Origin: Sporocytophaga sp.
GTDB lineage: Bacteria > Bacteroidota > Bacteroidia > Cytophagales > Cytophagaceae
Direction of reading: 5' to 3'
Assembly: GCA_024707265.1 (NCBI GenBank)
Contig: JANQAB010000006.1
Coordinates: forward strand, 647,796-711,795
DNA length: 64,000 nucleotides
Shown: positions 1 to 8,665 of the stretch, one piece after another
Numbering within the stretch: the first letter of the stretch is position 1
Layout of the letters: every line of letters starts with the position of its first letter
The notes under the pieces: model-generated
Databases searched by the model: none
The model's input: the letters and a program-made list of their open reading frames with translations, nothing else
What the model was told of the DNA's origin: nothing
Translations under genes and position numbers: made by a program

Positions 1-900
1 TCCCCTAACATTAAATCCTGTACTCGCTTCACCTGAAGTCTTTACACCTGGCAGTGTCATTATAACACGCAGCACATCAGCCTCACCAAAAACTGTAGGT
101 GTTTGTTTTATGGTTTTAATACTCATTTTCTCCTGCCCCATCTCGAAGCTCTTCACATTACTTTCCTTACCTGTTACCACAATTTCATCAACGTAATTCA
201 GCTCGGGCTCCATCCGAATATCGAGAGATCCATCAGAATATAAAATTACATTTCGTCTGGTTTCCTTCATCCCAAGGCTTTTGATCCTGAAAGTATATTT
301 CCCTTGTGGTAAATTAATTTCATAAAAGCCAGACTGATCACTCACTGCACCATCATTCCTTCCATCCACTGACAATATAACTCCACCTATAGTCGAACCT
401 GATTGATTATCAAAAATCTTCCCTTTAAGAGTAACCTTTTCGTATTGATTATCTCCTTTTTCTCCTATCCTCAAAAATTTATTCTCAATTAAACCAGAAA
501 CATTCAAAGGTCCTTCCAGAATTTCATTTAGCCTGCTTTCAGGAACATTACTCTCCATGGCAACCTCAGGTATAATGGTTTCTACCGGAAAACCCTTACT
601 AATAAAAATATTATTCCTATGATCAATTGAATAATAGTATTGGGTATTTCTAAAGATTACAGAAAGAACATCATCAATATGCTTTTGAGAAACATTTATA
701 TTTACATTTAAACTATCTCCCACTTCAGGTAAATAATAAAATCTGAATGAAGTATTCAATTCAATTCTTTTTACAAACTCATTAAAATTTATATTTGTAA
801 AATCACCAGAGATTGTATCCTGATTTGAATGCTGAGCAGAAAGGTTAAGGGAAATAAAAACACTGAATAGCCAGACTGTGCCTAGTATACTGTTTCTCAT
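1..900 (-). CDS. TonB-dependent receptor with STN domain, N-terminal 300 residues only
   Basis: This is an outer-membrane TonB-dependent receptor whose C-terminal part lies beyond the left window edge. I translated the open frame by hand. A signal peptide (about residues 1-22) is followed by a secretin/TonB short N-terminal (STN) type domain (about 28-100), a carboxypeptidase-regulatory-like beta-sandwich (about 153-235, ending in DEIVVTG) and the start of the plug, which reaches the typical GFNVRG at the edge. In this family the STN domain usually receives a signal from a periplasmic partner, often an anti-sigma factor; no such partner is in the window. Its ATG overlaps the stop of the upstream gene (ATGA), so the two are probably translated together. 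The substrate cannot be read from this part. Confidence 0.85.
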   Translation of the reverse strand, partial: MRNSILGTVWLFSVFISLNLSAQHSNQDTISGDFTNINFNEFVKRIELNTSFRFYYLPEVGDSLNVNINVSQKHIDDVLSVIFRNTQYYYSIDHRNNIFISKGFPVETIIPEVAMESNVPESRLNEILEGPLNVSGLIENKFLRIGEKGDNQYEKVTLKGKIFDNQSGSTIGGVILSVDGRNDGAVSDQSGFYEINLPQGKYTFRIKSLGMKETRRNVILYSDGSLDIRMEPELNYVDEIVVTGKESNVKSFEMGQEKMSIKTIKQTPTVFGEADVLRVIMTLPGVKTSGEASTGFNVRG

Positions 901-1634
901 TGTGTGCTCAGTTTATCAAATTTATCAACCAATAGAAGAATTGATTTTTCCCGATTGCCAGAATATTTAAAGTTGAAGGTTTTCATATACCTTGACAATT
1001 CTTTTTTATGCCCCTTCAAGGCATTCAAAATGGAAGCTTTACTTTTAACCTGAAAGTATTCATTCCCTTTGTTGATATAGTAAAAATTCTTTTCTTCAAT
1101 TTCTGTTATTATGCCCCCTCCGGAATTCACTTCTTGTGTTGTTTTTTTCCTTTTCACATATACCTTTGTATTTCCGCTATAGAGAAGCTCATAAAAACCC
1201 GTTTTAGGAATGGGATGCTCAGACGAATCTTTGATAAGTTTTATAAATAGATGACCAGAAAAAGAAAACTGGCATATTTTCTCAGCAGATAATTTTAACA
1301 AATTCGATTTGTTATAATCCTCTACAATTACCTCATCTTTTATTATATCATATAAAAGCAGAACATTCTGATAATAAAAATCATCATATAAAATATTTCC
1401 AACAGAGACTCTTTCATTTTTAAAGTATGGAAATCCTTTGGTTTTACCACTCATCCCTACATAAAGAGAACCACTGTAGAGCCCAAGGTTCTCTTTTATC
1501 GCTTCTTTATACAAGCCAATAGCATTTCTCAAGTCCTCGTCATCATTACCAAAATCTGACTTAAAAACGGCTTGAGCGCCGGACTTGAAATAGATGCTGG
1601 CAAAAATCAATACCAATAGTATATCTCTTTTCAT
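897..1634 (-). CDS. Secreted protein co-transcribed with the TonB receptor
   Basis: I do not recognise a named family. The 245-residue product has a clear signal peptide (hydrophobic residues 5-17, cleavage near SGAQA at 18-22) and no later membrane segment, so it should be periplasmic or outer-membrane associated. The middle is rich in beta-strand-like segments with many aromatic residues, and the last 50 residues are basic and helical. Its stop overlaps the start of the downstream TonB receptor by four bases, which ties its role to that receptor. Similar small secreted proteins sit before STN-type receptors in other Cytophagales (recollection, not checked). A 3'-strand open frame at 1008-1250 is its shadow. 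Confidence 0.75.
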   Translation of the reverse strand: MKRDILLVLIFASIYFKSGAQAVFKSDFGNDDEDLRNAIGLYKEAIKENLGLYSGSLYVGMSGKTKGFPYFKNERVSVGNILYDDFYYQNVLLLYDIIKDEVIVEDYNKSNLLKLSAEKICQFSFSGHLFIKLIKDSSEHPIPKTGFYELLYSGNTKVYVKRKKTTQEVNSGGGIITEIEEKNFYYINKGNEYFQVKSKASILNALKGHKKELSRYMKTFNFKYSGNREKSILLLVDKFDKLSTQ

Positions 1635-2090
1635 ATTAAAACGACGCCTCCAATATAACCACCTGATTTACAATACAGCAAAGTATAAAAAGAGTCTTAA
1701 TATTAAAAATAAACACTAATTTATTTTGTTTTAAGTAGTGCAATCCCGCCCTAGTAAAATCCATTTCGGAATAAAAAGAACTAATCTGACTTATCACCTA
1801 AATTAATATGAAACTGATTATTGATTTAAACTTATCGATATTGAGAGGTGGATACAATAACCAGAACAAGCTTACAAAGACATTTAACTTAGGTCTAAAA
1901 GTAACTATAAACTCATTAATATAAATGGATACTTTAAAAGAGATGAATTAATTCATTTCTTCTGTTGTAACTCATCAACCAGTCAATTTACATGCCCCTT
2001 AGGTAACATAAATATTATTCAACTATATAAAGATTAAAACTTTCCGGATTAGCTTACATTTGAAATTTACACTTCGAAACTGATGATTTT
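1635..2090. other. Intergenic region between divergent genes
   Basis: This AT-rich stretch separates the leftward TonB operon from the rightward sulfatase gene and must hold both promoters. The only open frame is a 38-codon ATG frame at 1808-1924 on the plus strand, with no recognisable similarity; I do not call it a gene. A candidate rightward -7 box is listed separately. I see no hairpin terminator or repeat. Confidence 0.5.
2055..2062 (+). promoter_or_regulatory. Candidate Bacteroidetes -7 box for the sulfatase gene
   Basis: TACATTTG fits the Bacteroidetes -7 consensus TAnnTTTG and lies 28 bases before the sulfatase start codon. The -33 TTG/TTTG element is not clear (a TTTC at 2041 is the nearest, and it is too close), so the assignment is tentative. 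Confidence 0.35.
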
Positions 2091-3683
2091 ATGAATAAGA
2101 TTTTGGGAATTCTTTCCTTATTACTTTTAGTTTGTTCCGCGGTTAAATTTCCTGAACAAATCAACAGCAGTACCAAGACAGATACCAGGCCTAACATCAT
2201 TATCATACTTGCTGATGATTTGGGATTTTCTGATATAGGATGTTATGGTTCTGAAATCCCAACTCCCAATATAGATAAACTTGCCTTTGATGGATTACGA
2301 ATGACTAACTTCTACAATGCCGGCCGTTGTTGTCCCTCCAGAGCATCTTTACTTACTGGTCTTTATCCCCATCAGGCTGGATTTGGAGATATGCTTCAAA
2401 ACAAAGGTACATATGCCTACCAAGGCTACTTAAGTGATAGTTGTGTTACAATAGCTCAATTATTGAAACAGGCGGGTTACCACACAATCACCTCAGGAAA
2501 ATGGCACGTAGGTACTGCCCAGTCAGCATTGGCACATAACAGAGGGTTTGGCAAGTCATTCTGCATGTTGAATAACGGAAGCAGCTATTTCAAAAACGGG
2601 CCGTTATATAATGACGGAAGGACTGTCACATTTATGCAAAATGGTCAGGTAATAAATAGAGATAGCAATTATTACCTCACTCAGAATATTACTGACTTTG
2701 CAATCGAAGCAATCGAAGCGCAAAAGAACAATAAAAATCCGTTCTTTTTATACTTAACTTACACAGCACCTCACTGGCCAATTCAGGCACTTGAAGAAGA
2801 CATCCGATTATTCAGAGGTAAATATCTTGCAGGATGGGATACTATCAGAGAACAAAGATTTAAAAAACAGATCAAAGAAAAAATTCTGGATAAGACAGTA
2901 AAACTTTCTTCAAGGTACTATAAAATACCTCAATGGACTAATGTGACAGAAAGTGACAGAAATTTATGGGATCAGCGAATGGCTATTTATGCTGCTATGA
3001 TTTACAGAATGGATAAAGGAATCGGAGAAATTCTTCAGAAGCTTCAACAGACTGGCCAAAATAAGAATACATTGATTATTTTCTTATCAGATAATGGCGG
3101 CAGCGGTGATGAAGTACAAAAGGACAACCTGGTAATTCAAAAAAACGGAACTCCCGGAACAGGTGACTATATTGATAGTTATCAAAAAAACTGGGGCAAT
3201 GTAAGCAATACACCATTCTCACTCTTTAAAAAGAACATGCATGAAGGAGGTATTTCTACACCATTCATAGCCTACTATCCAGGAGTAATTAAACCCGGAC
3301 AAATCAATCATTCCACAGGCCATATTATTAATATTTTACCAACCTGCATAGAACTGGCAAAAATAAAATATCCTCAAACTTTTAATGGTAAATCTCTGAA
3401 ACAACCTGAAGGCAAAAGTATGATAAATATCTTTAAAGGGGCTACATCAGAAAATGATACATTATATTGGGAGCATGAAGGAAATAAAGCTATAAGAGTA
3501 GCTGATTGGAAACTTGTTTACGAACTGGAGCAAAACGAATGGGAGTTATATGATCTTAACTCTGACAGATCCGAGATCAATAATATTTCATATAAATATC
3601 CTGATAAAGTAAAACAGCTAAAAGCTGCTCATGATAAATGGTGCACTAAAGTTGGAGTAATAGACTGGACGACTATAAAATGA
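2091..3683 (+). CDS. Arylsulfatase (formylglycine-dependent, S1 family)
   Basis: This enzyme should hydrolyse sulfate esters of an aryl or carbohydrate substrate outside the cytoplasm. A hydrophobic signal segment spans residues 3-16. The sulfatase signature begins at Cys80 (CCPSRASLLTG), with Cys80 the residue to be converted to formylglycine. ADDLG at 41-45 supplies metal ligands, KWHVG supplies catalytic Lys/His, and SDNGG later supplies the other Asp/Asn metal ligands. At 530 residues it has full family length, and the C-terminal subdomain is present. A Cys-type sulfatase needs a maturase (anSME or FGE), which is not in this window. It stands alone, so the substrate is unknown; algal or soil polysaccharide sulfate is a family-based guess. 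Confidence 0.92.
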   Translation: MNKILGILSLLLLVCSAVKFPEQINSSTKTDTRPNIIIILADDLGFSDIGCYGSEIPTPNIDKLAFDGLRMTNFYNAGRCCPSRASLLTGLYPHQAGFGDMLQNKGTYAYQGYLSDSCVTIAQLLKQAGYHTITSGKWHVGTAQSALAHNRGFGKSFCMLNNGSSYFKNGPLYNDGRTVTFMQNGQVINRDSNYYLTQNITDFAIEAIEAQKNNKNPFFLYLTYTAPHWPIQALEEDIRLFRGKYLAGWDTIREQRFKKQIKEKILDKTVKLSSRYYKIPQWTNVTESDRNLWDQRMAIYAAMIYRMDKGIGEILQKLQQTGQNKNTLIIFLSDNGGSGDEVQKDNLVIQKNGTPGTGDYIDSYQKNWGNVSNTPFSLFKKNMHEGGISTPFIAYYPGVIKPGQINHSTGHIINILPTCIELAKIKYPQTFNGKSLKQPEGKSMINIFKGATSENDTLYWEHEGNKAIRVADWKLVYELEQNEWELYDLNSDRSEINNISYKYPDKVKQLKAAHDKWCTKVGVIDWTTIK

Positions 3684-3858
3684 TGATTTTTATTAATGTA
3701 TTAGAAACGAAATTTTTCATGTTCTACATCTCTAAAAATTACTAGTTTTAATTTTTGTTAATGGCTATATATTATTTTATCAATAAAATACTAAATGCCT
3801 GCCTTCAAAAACAATCCAAAGACAGGCACTTTAAATTATAGGCATTACAATAGTTTTT

Positions 3859-4318
3859 CTAATCAGTAATCACAAGCTTTCCTGTACCAACAATGCTCCC
3901 ATTTTTTTTAACCTTATAGATAAAAACTCCACTATTCATATTATTCTTAGAGAAAGAGAATGAGCCACTATTGACCTCAAAGGAGTTTACAAGATTACCT
4001 TGCATATTGAACATATCTACGACTCCATTAGTAAAACTTTCATTATAAACTACACTAACCTGAGTCCCTTCGTTTATAAAGTTGGGAGCTAATGCTGCCT
4101 TGCTTAAATCATTTATTGAAACATCTGTAAATAAATTTTATACTCTGGAAGATGAAGGAGTTATCACATGCCAAAGTTCCCTCCCATGTCGTGGATCCGT
4201 AGCAGTAAAAAACAGATCGTCAATGGCCGCCACAAGATGCTAAGGATTGGATGAATGCGTTCCACCATTGATATCTTTGAGAAATACAGTTCCTTCAGAT
4301 GTTCAAGATTTCCTCTTC
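3859..4318 (-). pseudogene. Fossil of a T9SS-secreted ELW-repeat protein
   Basis: The minus strand holds one reading frame with several in-frame stops that still reads as protein. From its 5' side it gives GTVFLKDINGGTHSSNP, a stop, then DDLFFTATDPRHGRELW, a stop at 4138-4140, then about 90 residues ending in KVKKNGSIVGTGKLVITD and a normal stop at 3859-3861. The first part matches the ELWxxDGT repeat style (GTVLVKDIN...LFFTADDGxHGRELW), and the last part is a type A T9SS sorting domain. The frame is kept across all stops, so decay here is by nonsense changes and deletions, not by one sequencing slip. Nothing upstream of about 4318 is readable as part of it, so most of the gene is gone. Confidence 0.75.
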
Positions 4319-4549
4319 CTTTAAACTTTCAAAAATTATAATTATTGCATTGCTTAAAGGAATTAAGTTACCATTTTCAATCATTTAACACAATAATTTT
4401 TTTTTCTGTAAAATTATATTTTATCAATAGACTCATCCCTATAAACGATAAAGTCATCTTAAAATAGGACTTTTTCAAATAACCTTAAATTTCTTTCGGC
4501 GTAAGAGTAAATCAATAAAAGATAGAAATAACTAATAAGAAAGTAAGAG

Positions 4550-6406
4550 ATGAGCTTCGGCAAAAAACAAGGATTTATATTAACTCTGCTTATATCTGCG
4601 TGTTTAATTCTATACTGTACTCAAAAATTATACAAGGAGACCGGAGAAAAAATAAATAAACTCCTATCAGTATCTGAAAAGGAACAAATCATTTTAGATT
4701 ATCCAATAAATACCATCAGAAATCATTTCTCCGACATTAATAAAGAATTTACAGAAACGGCAGATGAAATTAGAAGCACTAGCTTTTTTATAAATGAAAA
4801 TTTATTAAACACAATATCTGAAATAAAAAGTCTTAATCAAGATATAAAGAATACAATATCATCTTCAAAAGACAATAACATTCTTTTATCCGACATAGAA
4901 AACACTGAAGAATTAAAAACAAAATTTAATATCCTGTCAAGCCAGCTGCTAGAAGCTTACTCACATATCCAATTATCAGAAAATATACTTTTTGTACTTT
5001 TTGTAATCACAATCCTTTTTATTATTAGTATTTCACTGATAACATATACAAGTGGAATAAAAAAAGAAATTAACAAAATCACTAATACATTAGATATACT
5101 AGCAAAGGGGGATATAAGTAAAATTGAAACGATAGTACCTAATGAGTTTAAAAACATTCATATAACAATAAATACTATCATTGAAAATCAAGCAAATCTG
5201 GTCTCCTTTGCAGAAAGGATCGGAGATGGAAACTATCAGGTGCATTATGATAAACTTGGCGATAATGATAAAATAGGAATTGCATTACTTGGAATGTGTG
5301 ACAAACTTCAAAAAGTAAACGCAGAAGAAAAGAGGAGAAACTGGGCTAATGAAGGTTTTGCAAAATTTTCTGAAATATTAAGAAATGAAAGTAATGAAAA
5401 ATCACTATCCGATAAATTACTCGTAGCTCTTATAAAATATATCAATGCTAACCAAGGCACTATTTACCTTAAATATGAAGAAGGTGAAAAATATTTCCTG
5501 AAGCTTATTTCGTCCTATGCATGGGATAGAATGAAATATGAAGACAAAGAAATAGCGATGGGTGAAGGCCTAATAGGACAGGCCGCAATGGAACGAGAAT
5601 ATGTTTATCTAACTGACATTCCGGAAAATTTTATCCGAATAACATCAGGGCTCGGTGAAGCCCTACCCTCCAGCGTATTGATTATGCCATTATGTAATAA
5701 CACAGATGTATTGGGTGTAATGGAATTTGCCTTTTTCAGAAACCTGGAAAAATATGAGATAGATTTTTTAGAAAAAATAGCAACCAGCATTGCAACAACA
5801 TTATCTTCTGTAAAAACAAATGAACAAACCCTTAAATTACTTGGAGAATCAAGACAAATGACACAGGAAATGAAACTTCAGGAAGGAGAACTTATAAAGC
5901 AAGCAGAAGAACTAATGTCAAAAGAGGAGACCCTTTTAAGAAGCATGAAAGAGTTGGAAGCTGTAAAAGGTACCTTAAGCGACAAACTTGAAAAGGCAAA
6001 AGAAGAAATGAAGCAACAGATTAAGGAAATAGAAATTGAAAAACTTAAAAATGAAGGAATTCTAGAAGGTTGTGTTGATGCTGTTATAACATTTGACAAA
6101 AAAGGAACAATCGAATTCTTCAATAAGGCATCTGAAGAAATATTCGGATATAGACGCATTGAGGTATTAGGAATAAACATCAATGAATTAATCAATCTTT
6201 ATATAGATGAGAATAGCGGAGACTATTCTGCATTTTATATTGAAAAAAACAACTTCAAAAAGCCAATAAACATAAGAACTGAGATCTCGGTCAAAAGCAA
6301 AACATCTGGAGAGATTCCTGCTTTAATCACTTTATCAAAGACTGTCATAGAAGGTAAATTCTACTTTACAGTCTTCATCCAAAGTATAGCCGTGGAGCTT
6401 TTCTGA
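4550..6406 (+). CDS. Membrane sensor with HAMP-like, GAF, coiled-coil and PAS parts and no output domain
   Basis: The 618-residue protein has TM1 (8-24), a helical extracytoplasmic region (25-145), TM2 (146-167), a HAMP-like linker (168-222), a GAF domain (about 275-410, ending NEQTLKLLGE), a long charged coiled coil (420-505) and a C-terminal PAS domain (about 505-615, with AVITFDKKGTIEFFNKA). It has no histidine-kinase, GGDEF or methyl-accepting segment, and the frame closes cleanly after the PAS. It is the first gene of a run leading to a CheZ-like protein, a STAS protein and CheY, so it may act on the chemotaxis proteins by direct contact. The name MCP-like is used for similar proteins, but the methylation and kinase-control helices are not visible here. 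Confidence 0.75.
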   Translation: MSFGKKQGFILTLLISACLILYCTQKLYKETGEKINKLLSVSEKEQIILDYPINTIRNHFSDINKEFTETADEIRSTSFFINENLLNTISEIKSLNQDIKNTISSSKDNNILLSDIENTEELKTKFNILSSQLLEAYSHIQLSENILFVLFVITILFIISISLITYTSGIKKEINKITNTLDILAKGDISKIETIVPNEFKNIHITINTIIENQANLVSFAERIGDGNYQVHYDKLGDNDKIGIALLGMCDKLQKVNAEEKRRNWANEGFAKFSEILRNESNEKSLSDKLLVALIKYINANQGTIYLKYEEGEKYFLKLISSYAWDRMKYEDKEIAMGEGLIGQAAMEREYVYLTDIPENFIRITSGLGEALPSSVLIMPLCNNTDVLGVMEFAFFRNLEKYEIDFLEKIATSIATTLSSVKTNEQTLKLLGESRQMTQEMKLQEGELIKQAEELMSKEETLLRSMKELEAVKGTLSDKLEKAKEEMKQQIKEIEIEKLKNEGILEGCVDAVITFDKKGTIEFFNKASEEIFGYRRIEVLGININELINLYIDENSGDYSAFYIEKNNFKKPINIRTEISVKSKTSGEIPALITLSKTVIEGKFYFTVFIQSIAVELF

Positions 6407-6446
6407 TTAATCATCTAATAGTACAATCCCCTTACAAATACTGAAT

Positions 6447-7166
6447 ATGTTAGAACTTGAAGAGGACAATATAATTAAGAATATTATAGAGTTACTTGAA
6501 GGAAATAAAATACAAATCCTAAAACTTCAAAAATGTTCTTCTGAATATTTTCTATTAATAGGAAGCCTGATTAAAAATATCTCACTACATAATATTTCAG
6601 ACAAAACAGTAATTATTAATCAGACTGCTATAAGCTGCATAATAAAAGACCTGCAGTATCAAGATGCTATGAGACAGAAACTTGAGCACATCGAAACAAT
6701 TGACGATATGTTGCTTAAGGAACTTAAACAAAGACTTATTGGCCATGGAGGCATACTATATAGCTGTATCATTCCAGAAATAACTTCACTTAATATAGCT
6801 CAATTGAATTTGATTTTAGATGAATATAGATTGGTAGTTGACAACATACAGAAGAATTTACAAAAGCTAGAAGCACATCACATAGAAGCCACTTCAGTCA
6901 ACATAACAAAACACTTAGAACTAAATCCATTGACCAATACACTGATAATGGACATTATTGAAAGGCATACTTTAATTTCTCGACTATCACTGGAGAATAA
7001 TCATAAAAGAAAAAAGGACATAAAAGCAGTTGTGATAAAATTAATAAATCACTATACAATGCAAAGCGAGAGAGACGTTTTCAACCAGACATTTGAAAGA
7101 GAAATAAATAATTGCCGGGACAATCAATTTGAAAATAATCAGGAAAACAATATTGAGTTTTTTTAA
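6447..7166 (+). CDS. CheZ-like protein with DxxxQ motif
   Basis: The 239-residue protein is predicted to be mainly helical and cytoplasmic. At residues 69-81 it reads LQYQDAMRQKLEH, in which Asp73 and Gln77 form the DxxxQ pair used by CheZ phosphatases to dephosphorylate CheY-P; the surrounding LQxQDxxRQ wording also occurs in remote CheZ homologues. The gene lies 40 bases after the GAF-PAS sensor and 14 bases before a STAS gene, with cheY next. A role as CheY phosphatase or as a helical scaffold is an inference from the motif and the position. CheZ is uncommon in Bacteroidetes, and the rest of the sequence does not obviously align to classical CheZ. Confidence 0.55.
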   Translation: MLELEEDNIIKNIIELLEGNKIQILKLQKCSSEYFLLIGSLIKNISLHNISDKTVIINQTAISCIIKDLQYQDAMRQKLEHIETIDDMLLKELKQRLIGHGGILYSCIIPEITSLNIAQLNLILDEYRLVVDNIQKNLQKLEAHHIEATSVNITKHLELNPLTNTLIMDIIERHTLISRLSLENNHKRKKDIKAVVIKLINHYTMQSERDVFNQTFEREINNCRDNQFENNQENNIEFF

Positions 7167-7180
7167 GAAGAAGTATTAAA

Positions 7181-7429
7181 ATGGAGAAGTTAGAAATAAA
7201 GACCTTTGCAAAAGACAACTCTAATATTGACATAAAAATTACAGGAGATATTTCACTAAAGCACATACAAAAACTATATAGTGAATTACAACGAATTAAA
7301 GATTCATACAAGAAATATACTATATCATATTCAGAAGTAAACAATATTGATGATGCAGGATTCCAAGTCCTATACTCCTATTTTAAGCTTTTACAAAAAA
7401 AGAAAAAAGAGATATACATAGCAGATTAA
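7181..7429 (+). CDS. Short STAS-domain protein without the phosphorylatable serine
   Basis: The 82-residue product reads as a STAS (anti-anti-sigma-like) fold: KITGDISLKH near residue 19 and SEVNNIDDAGFQVL at 50-63. In SpoIIAA-type antagonists the second motif carries Asp-Ser-Ser; here it is Asp-Asp-Ala, so phospho-switching as in SpoIIAA is unlikely. It is shorter at the C-terminus than its paralogue at 11679-11983, which carries about 18 more residues. It sits between the CheZ-like gene and cheY, so a structural role in the chemosensory complex is possible. The two STAS genes precede the two cheY copies at similar distance, which marks them as part of the duplicated block. Confidence 0.65.
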   Translation: MEKLEIKTFAKDNSNIDIKITGDISLKHIQKLYSELQRIKDSYKKYTISYSEVNNIDDAGFQVLYSYFKLLQKKKKEIYIAD

Positions 7430-7557
7430 TTCAATGATGAGTTGATAAAGATTTTAAACTGCGCTGGTCTTTTAGATATTCTATATCTAAAAAAATAAAT
7501 AAGCTATAGATTTATACAGATATAGACAAACAAAAGAAATTATAATATTATTAAATC

Positions 7558-7923
7558 ATGAAAAAGACGATTCTTATAGCGGATGATTCCGAGAGCGTAA
7601 GGGAAGTTGTAAGTTACACATTAATTAATGCAGGATATGAAGTGCTGATAGGAGTAGATGGTGAAGACGCATTAAAGTATCTTAATGGTAAAGAAATTCA
7701 TCTGGTATTGACAGATCTACACATGCCAAAGATGGACGGTATTGCCCTTATTAAGGAAGTAAGAGCAAAGTCTGAATATAAGTTCATTCCTATTCTTCTC
7801 TTAACAACGGAATCGCTTTCTTCCAAAAAGGAAGAAGCAAAAGCAGCCGGTGCAACCGGTTGGATTGTTAAGCCTTTTGTGCCCGATAAACTTATAGAAA
7901 CGATACAGAGGGTAATAAGATAA
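7558..7923 (+). CDS. cheY: CheY-like response regulator, copy 1
   Basis: This is a single receiver domain of 121 residues. The acidic pocket is Asp9-Asp10, the phosphoacceptor is Asp53 (TDLHMP), Thr83 and Lys105 complete the active site, so it should be functional. It is about 80% identical to the CheY encoded at 12006-12371 (98 of 121 residues by eye). It is followed directly by the decayed remains of cheA and cheW, so it now depends on a kinase encoded elsewhere, presumably the CheA at 12371-14440. It probably relays chemoreceptor signals to the gliding or another output machine. Confidence 0.92.
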   Translation: MKKTILIADDSESVREVVSYTLINAGYEVLIGVDGEDALKYLNGKEIHLVLTDLHMPKMDGIALIKEVRAKSEYKFIPILLLTTESLSSKKEEAKAAGATGWIVKPFVPDKLIETIQRVIR

Positions 7924-8100
7924 TTGAAAAATTCAAGCTATATTTTTGATGAGGCAACAGGTTTAATCACAGAACTCGAACTTATAGCTTTACTTCTGAA
8001 TAATAGTAAAAAAGATAAATCATTATAGAGGATATCTTAAAAAAATATGCACACCCTGAAAGTCCATTGCAAGTTCGTAATACTTACAATCGATTTAAAT
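7923..8100 (+). pseudogene. Remnant of cheA (HPt start only)
   Basis: Directly after cheY copy 1 the DNA still reads like the start of the intact cheA at 12371. It gives IEKFKLYF, then after a frame change DEATGLITELELIALLLNN (intact copy: EEATTLINELERVSLLLHN), then after more changes ATG CAC ACC CTG AAA, the MHTLK around the phospho-histidine. The start codon has been lost (TAATGG has become TAATTG), there are stops at 8024 and 8069 regions and several indels. Similarity ends near 8100, after which the cheW remnant begins. About 1.9 kb of cheA is therefore missing. Confidence 0.75.
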
Positions 8101-8123
8101 TTACTTAATACAAATCAATTTTA

Positions 8124-8545
8124 TGAACGATGAAAATTTAACGACTCATTCTTACCTCTCATTTAAGCTAGTAAACTAAGTTTTGCTGTAAATGTATCGC
8201 GTGTCAAAGACGTATTACAATTAAGCAAAATTACGAAAATACCCAAATCACCTGATTATCTGTTAGGCATTATTAACTTAAGAGGTGATGCTCTTCCCAT
8301 AGCCAATACAAGAATAAAATTTGGCCTTGGTGCTGTTGCTGACACAATTATTAGCTGTATAAAATGATCTTGAATCTTGAGCTAAATGGTCAAAAAAATT
8401 ATGGCAGCCTTGACCGATTCCGTTTGCTAATTATTCGAAGTAAATAAACAATTAGTACTCACATAGGAAGTAAATAGAAGCCAGAATTCATTTCAGAGAT
8501 GTATAATTCAAATGAAAGCTTTATCTAAAAACGGATATGAACAAG
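8124..8545 (+). pseudogene. Remnant of cheW
   Basis: An ATG at 8124 starts a frame that matches the intact cheW at 14437: SYLSFKLVN followed by a stop, a shift, and then VLQLSKITKIPKSPDYLLG and INLRGDALPIANTRIKFGL (intact: INLRGNVLPVIDTRIKFGL). Later pieces include AALTDSV and KPEFISEMYNSNESFI, matching GALVDSV and KAEFIQGMIKNDEHFI. At least five stops and several indels separate the pieces, so no adaptor can be made. The order cheY, cheA remnant, cheW remnant copies that of the downstream operon. From 8546 to the MCP start I see no further gene. Confidence 0.8.
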
Positions 8546-8665
8546 CCATTTCCATCCGGACAACTCTCTATTTTACAGGAAAATACCATACTTTGAATTC
8601 TTGATACTTACAATTCTAAATTCTTAAATAAACCGTTTATATATAACTATTAACCCTGATTATCT

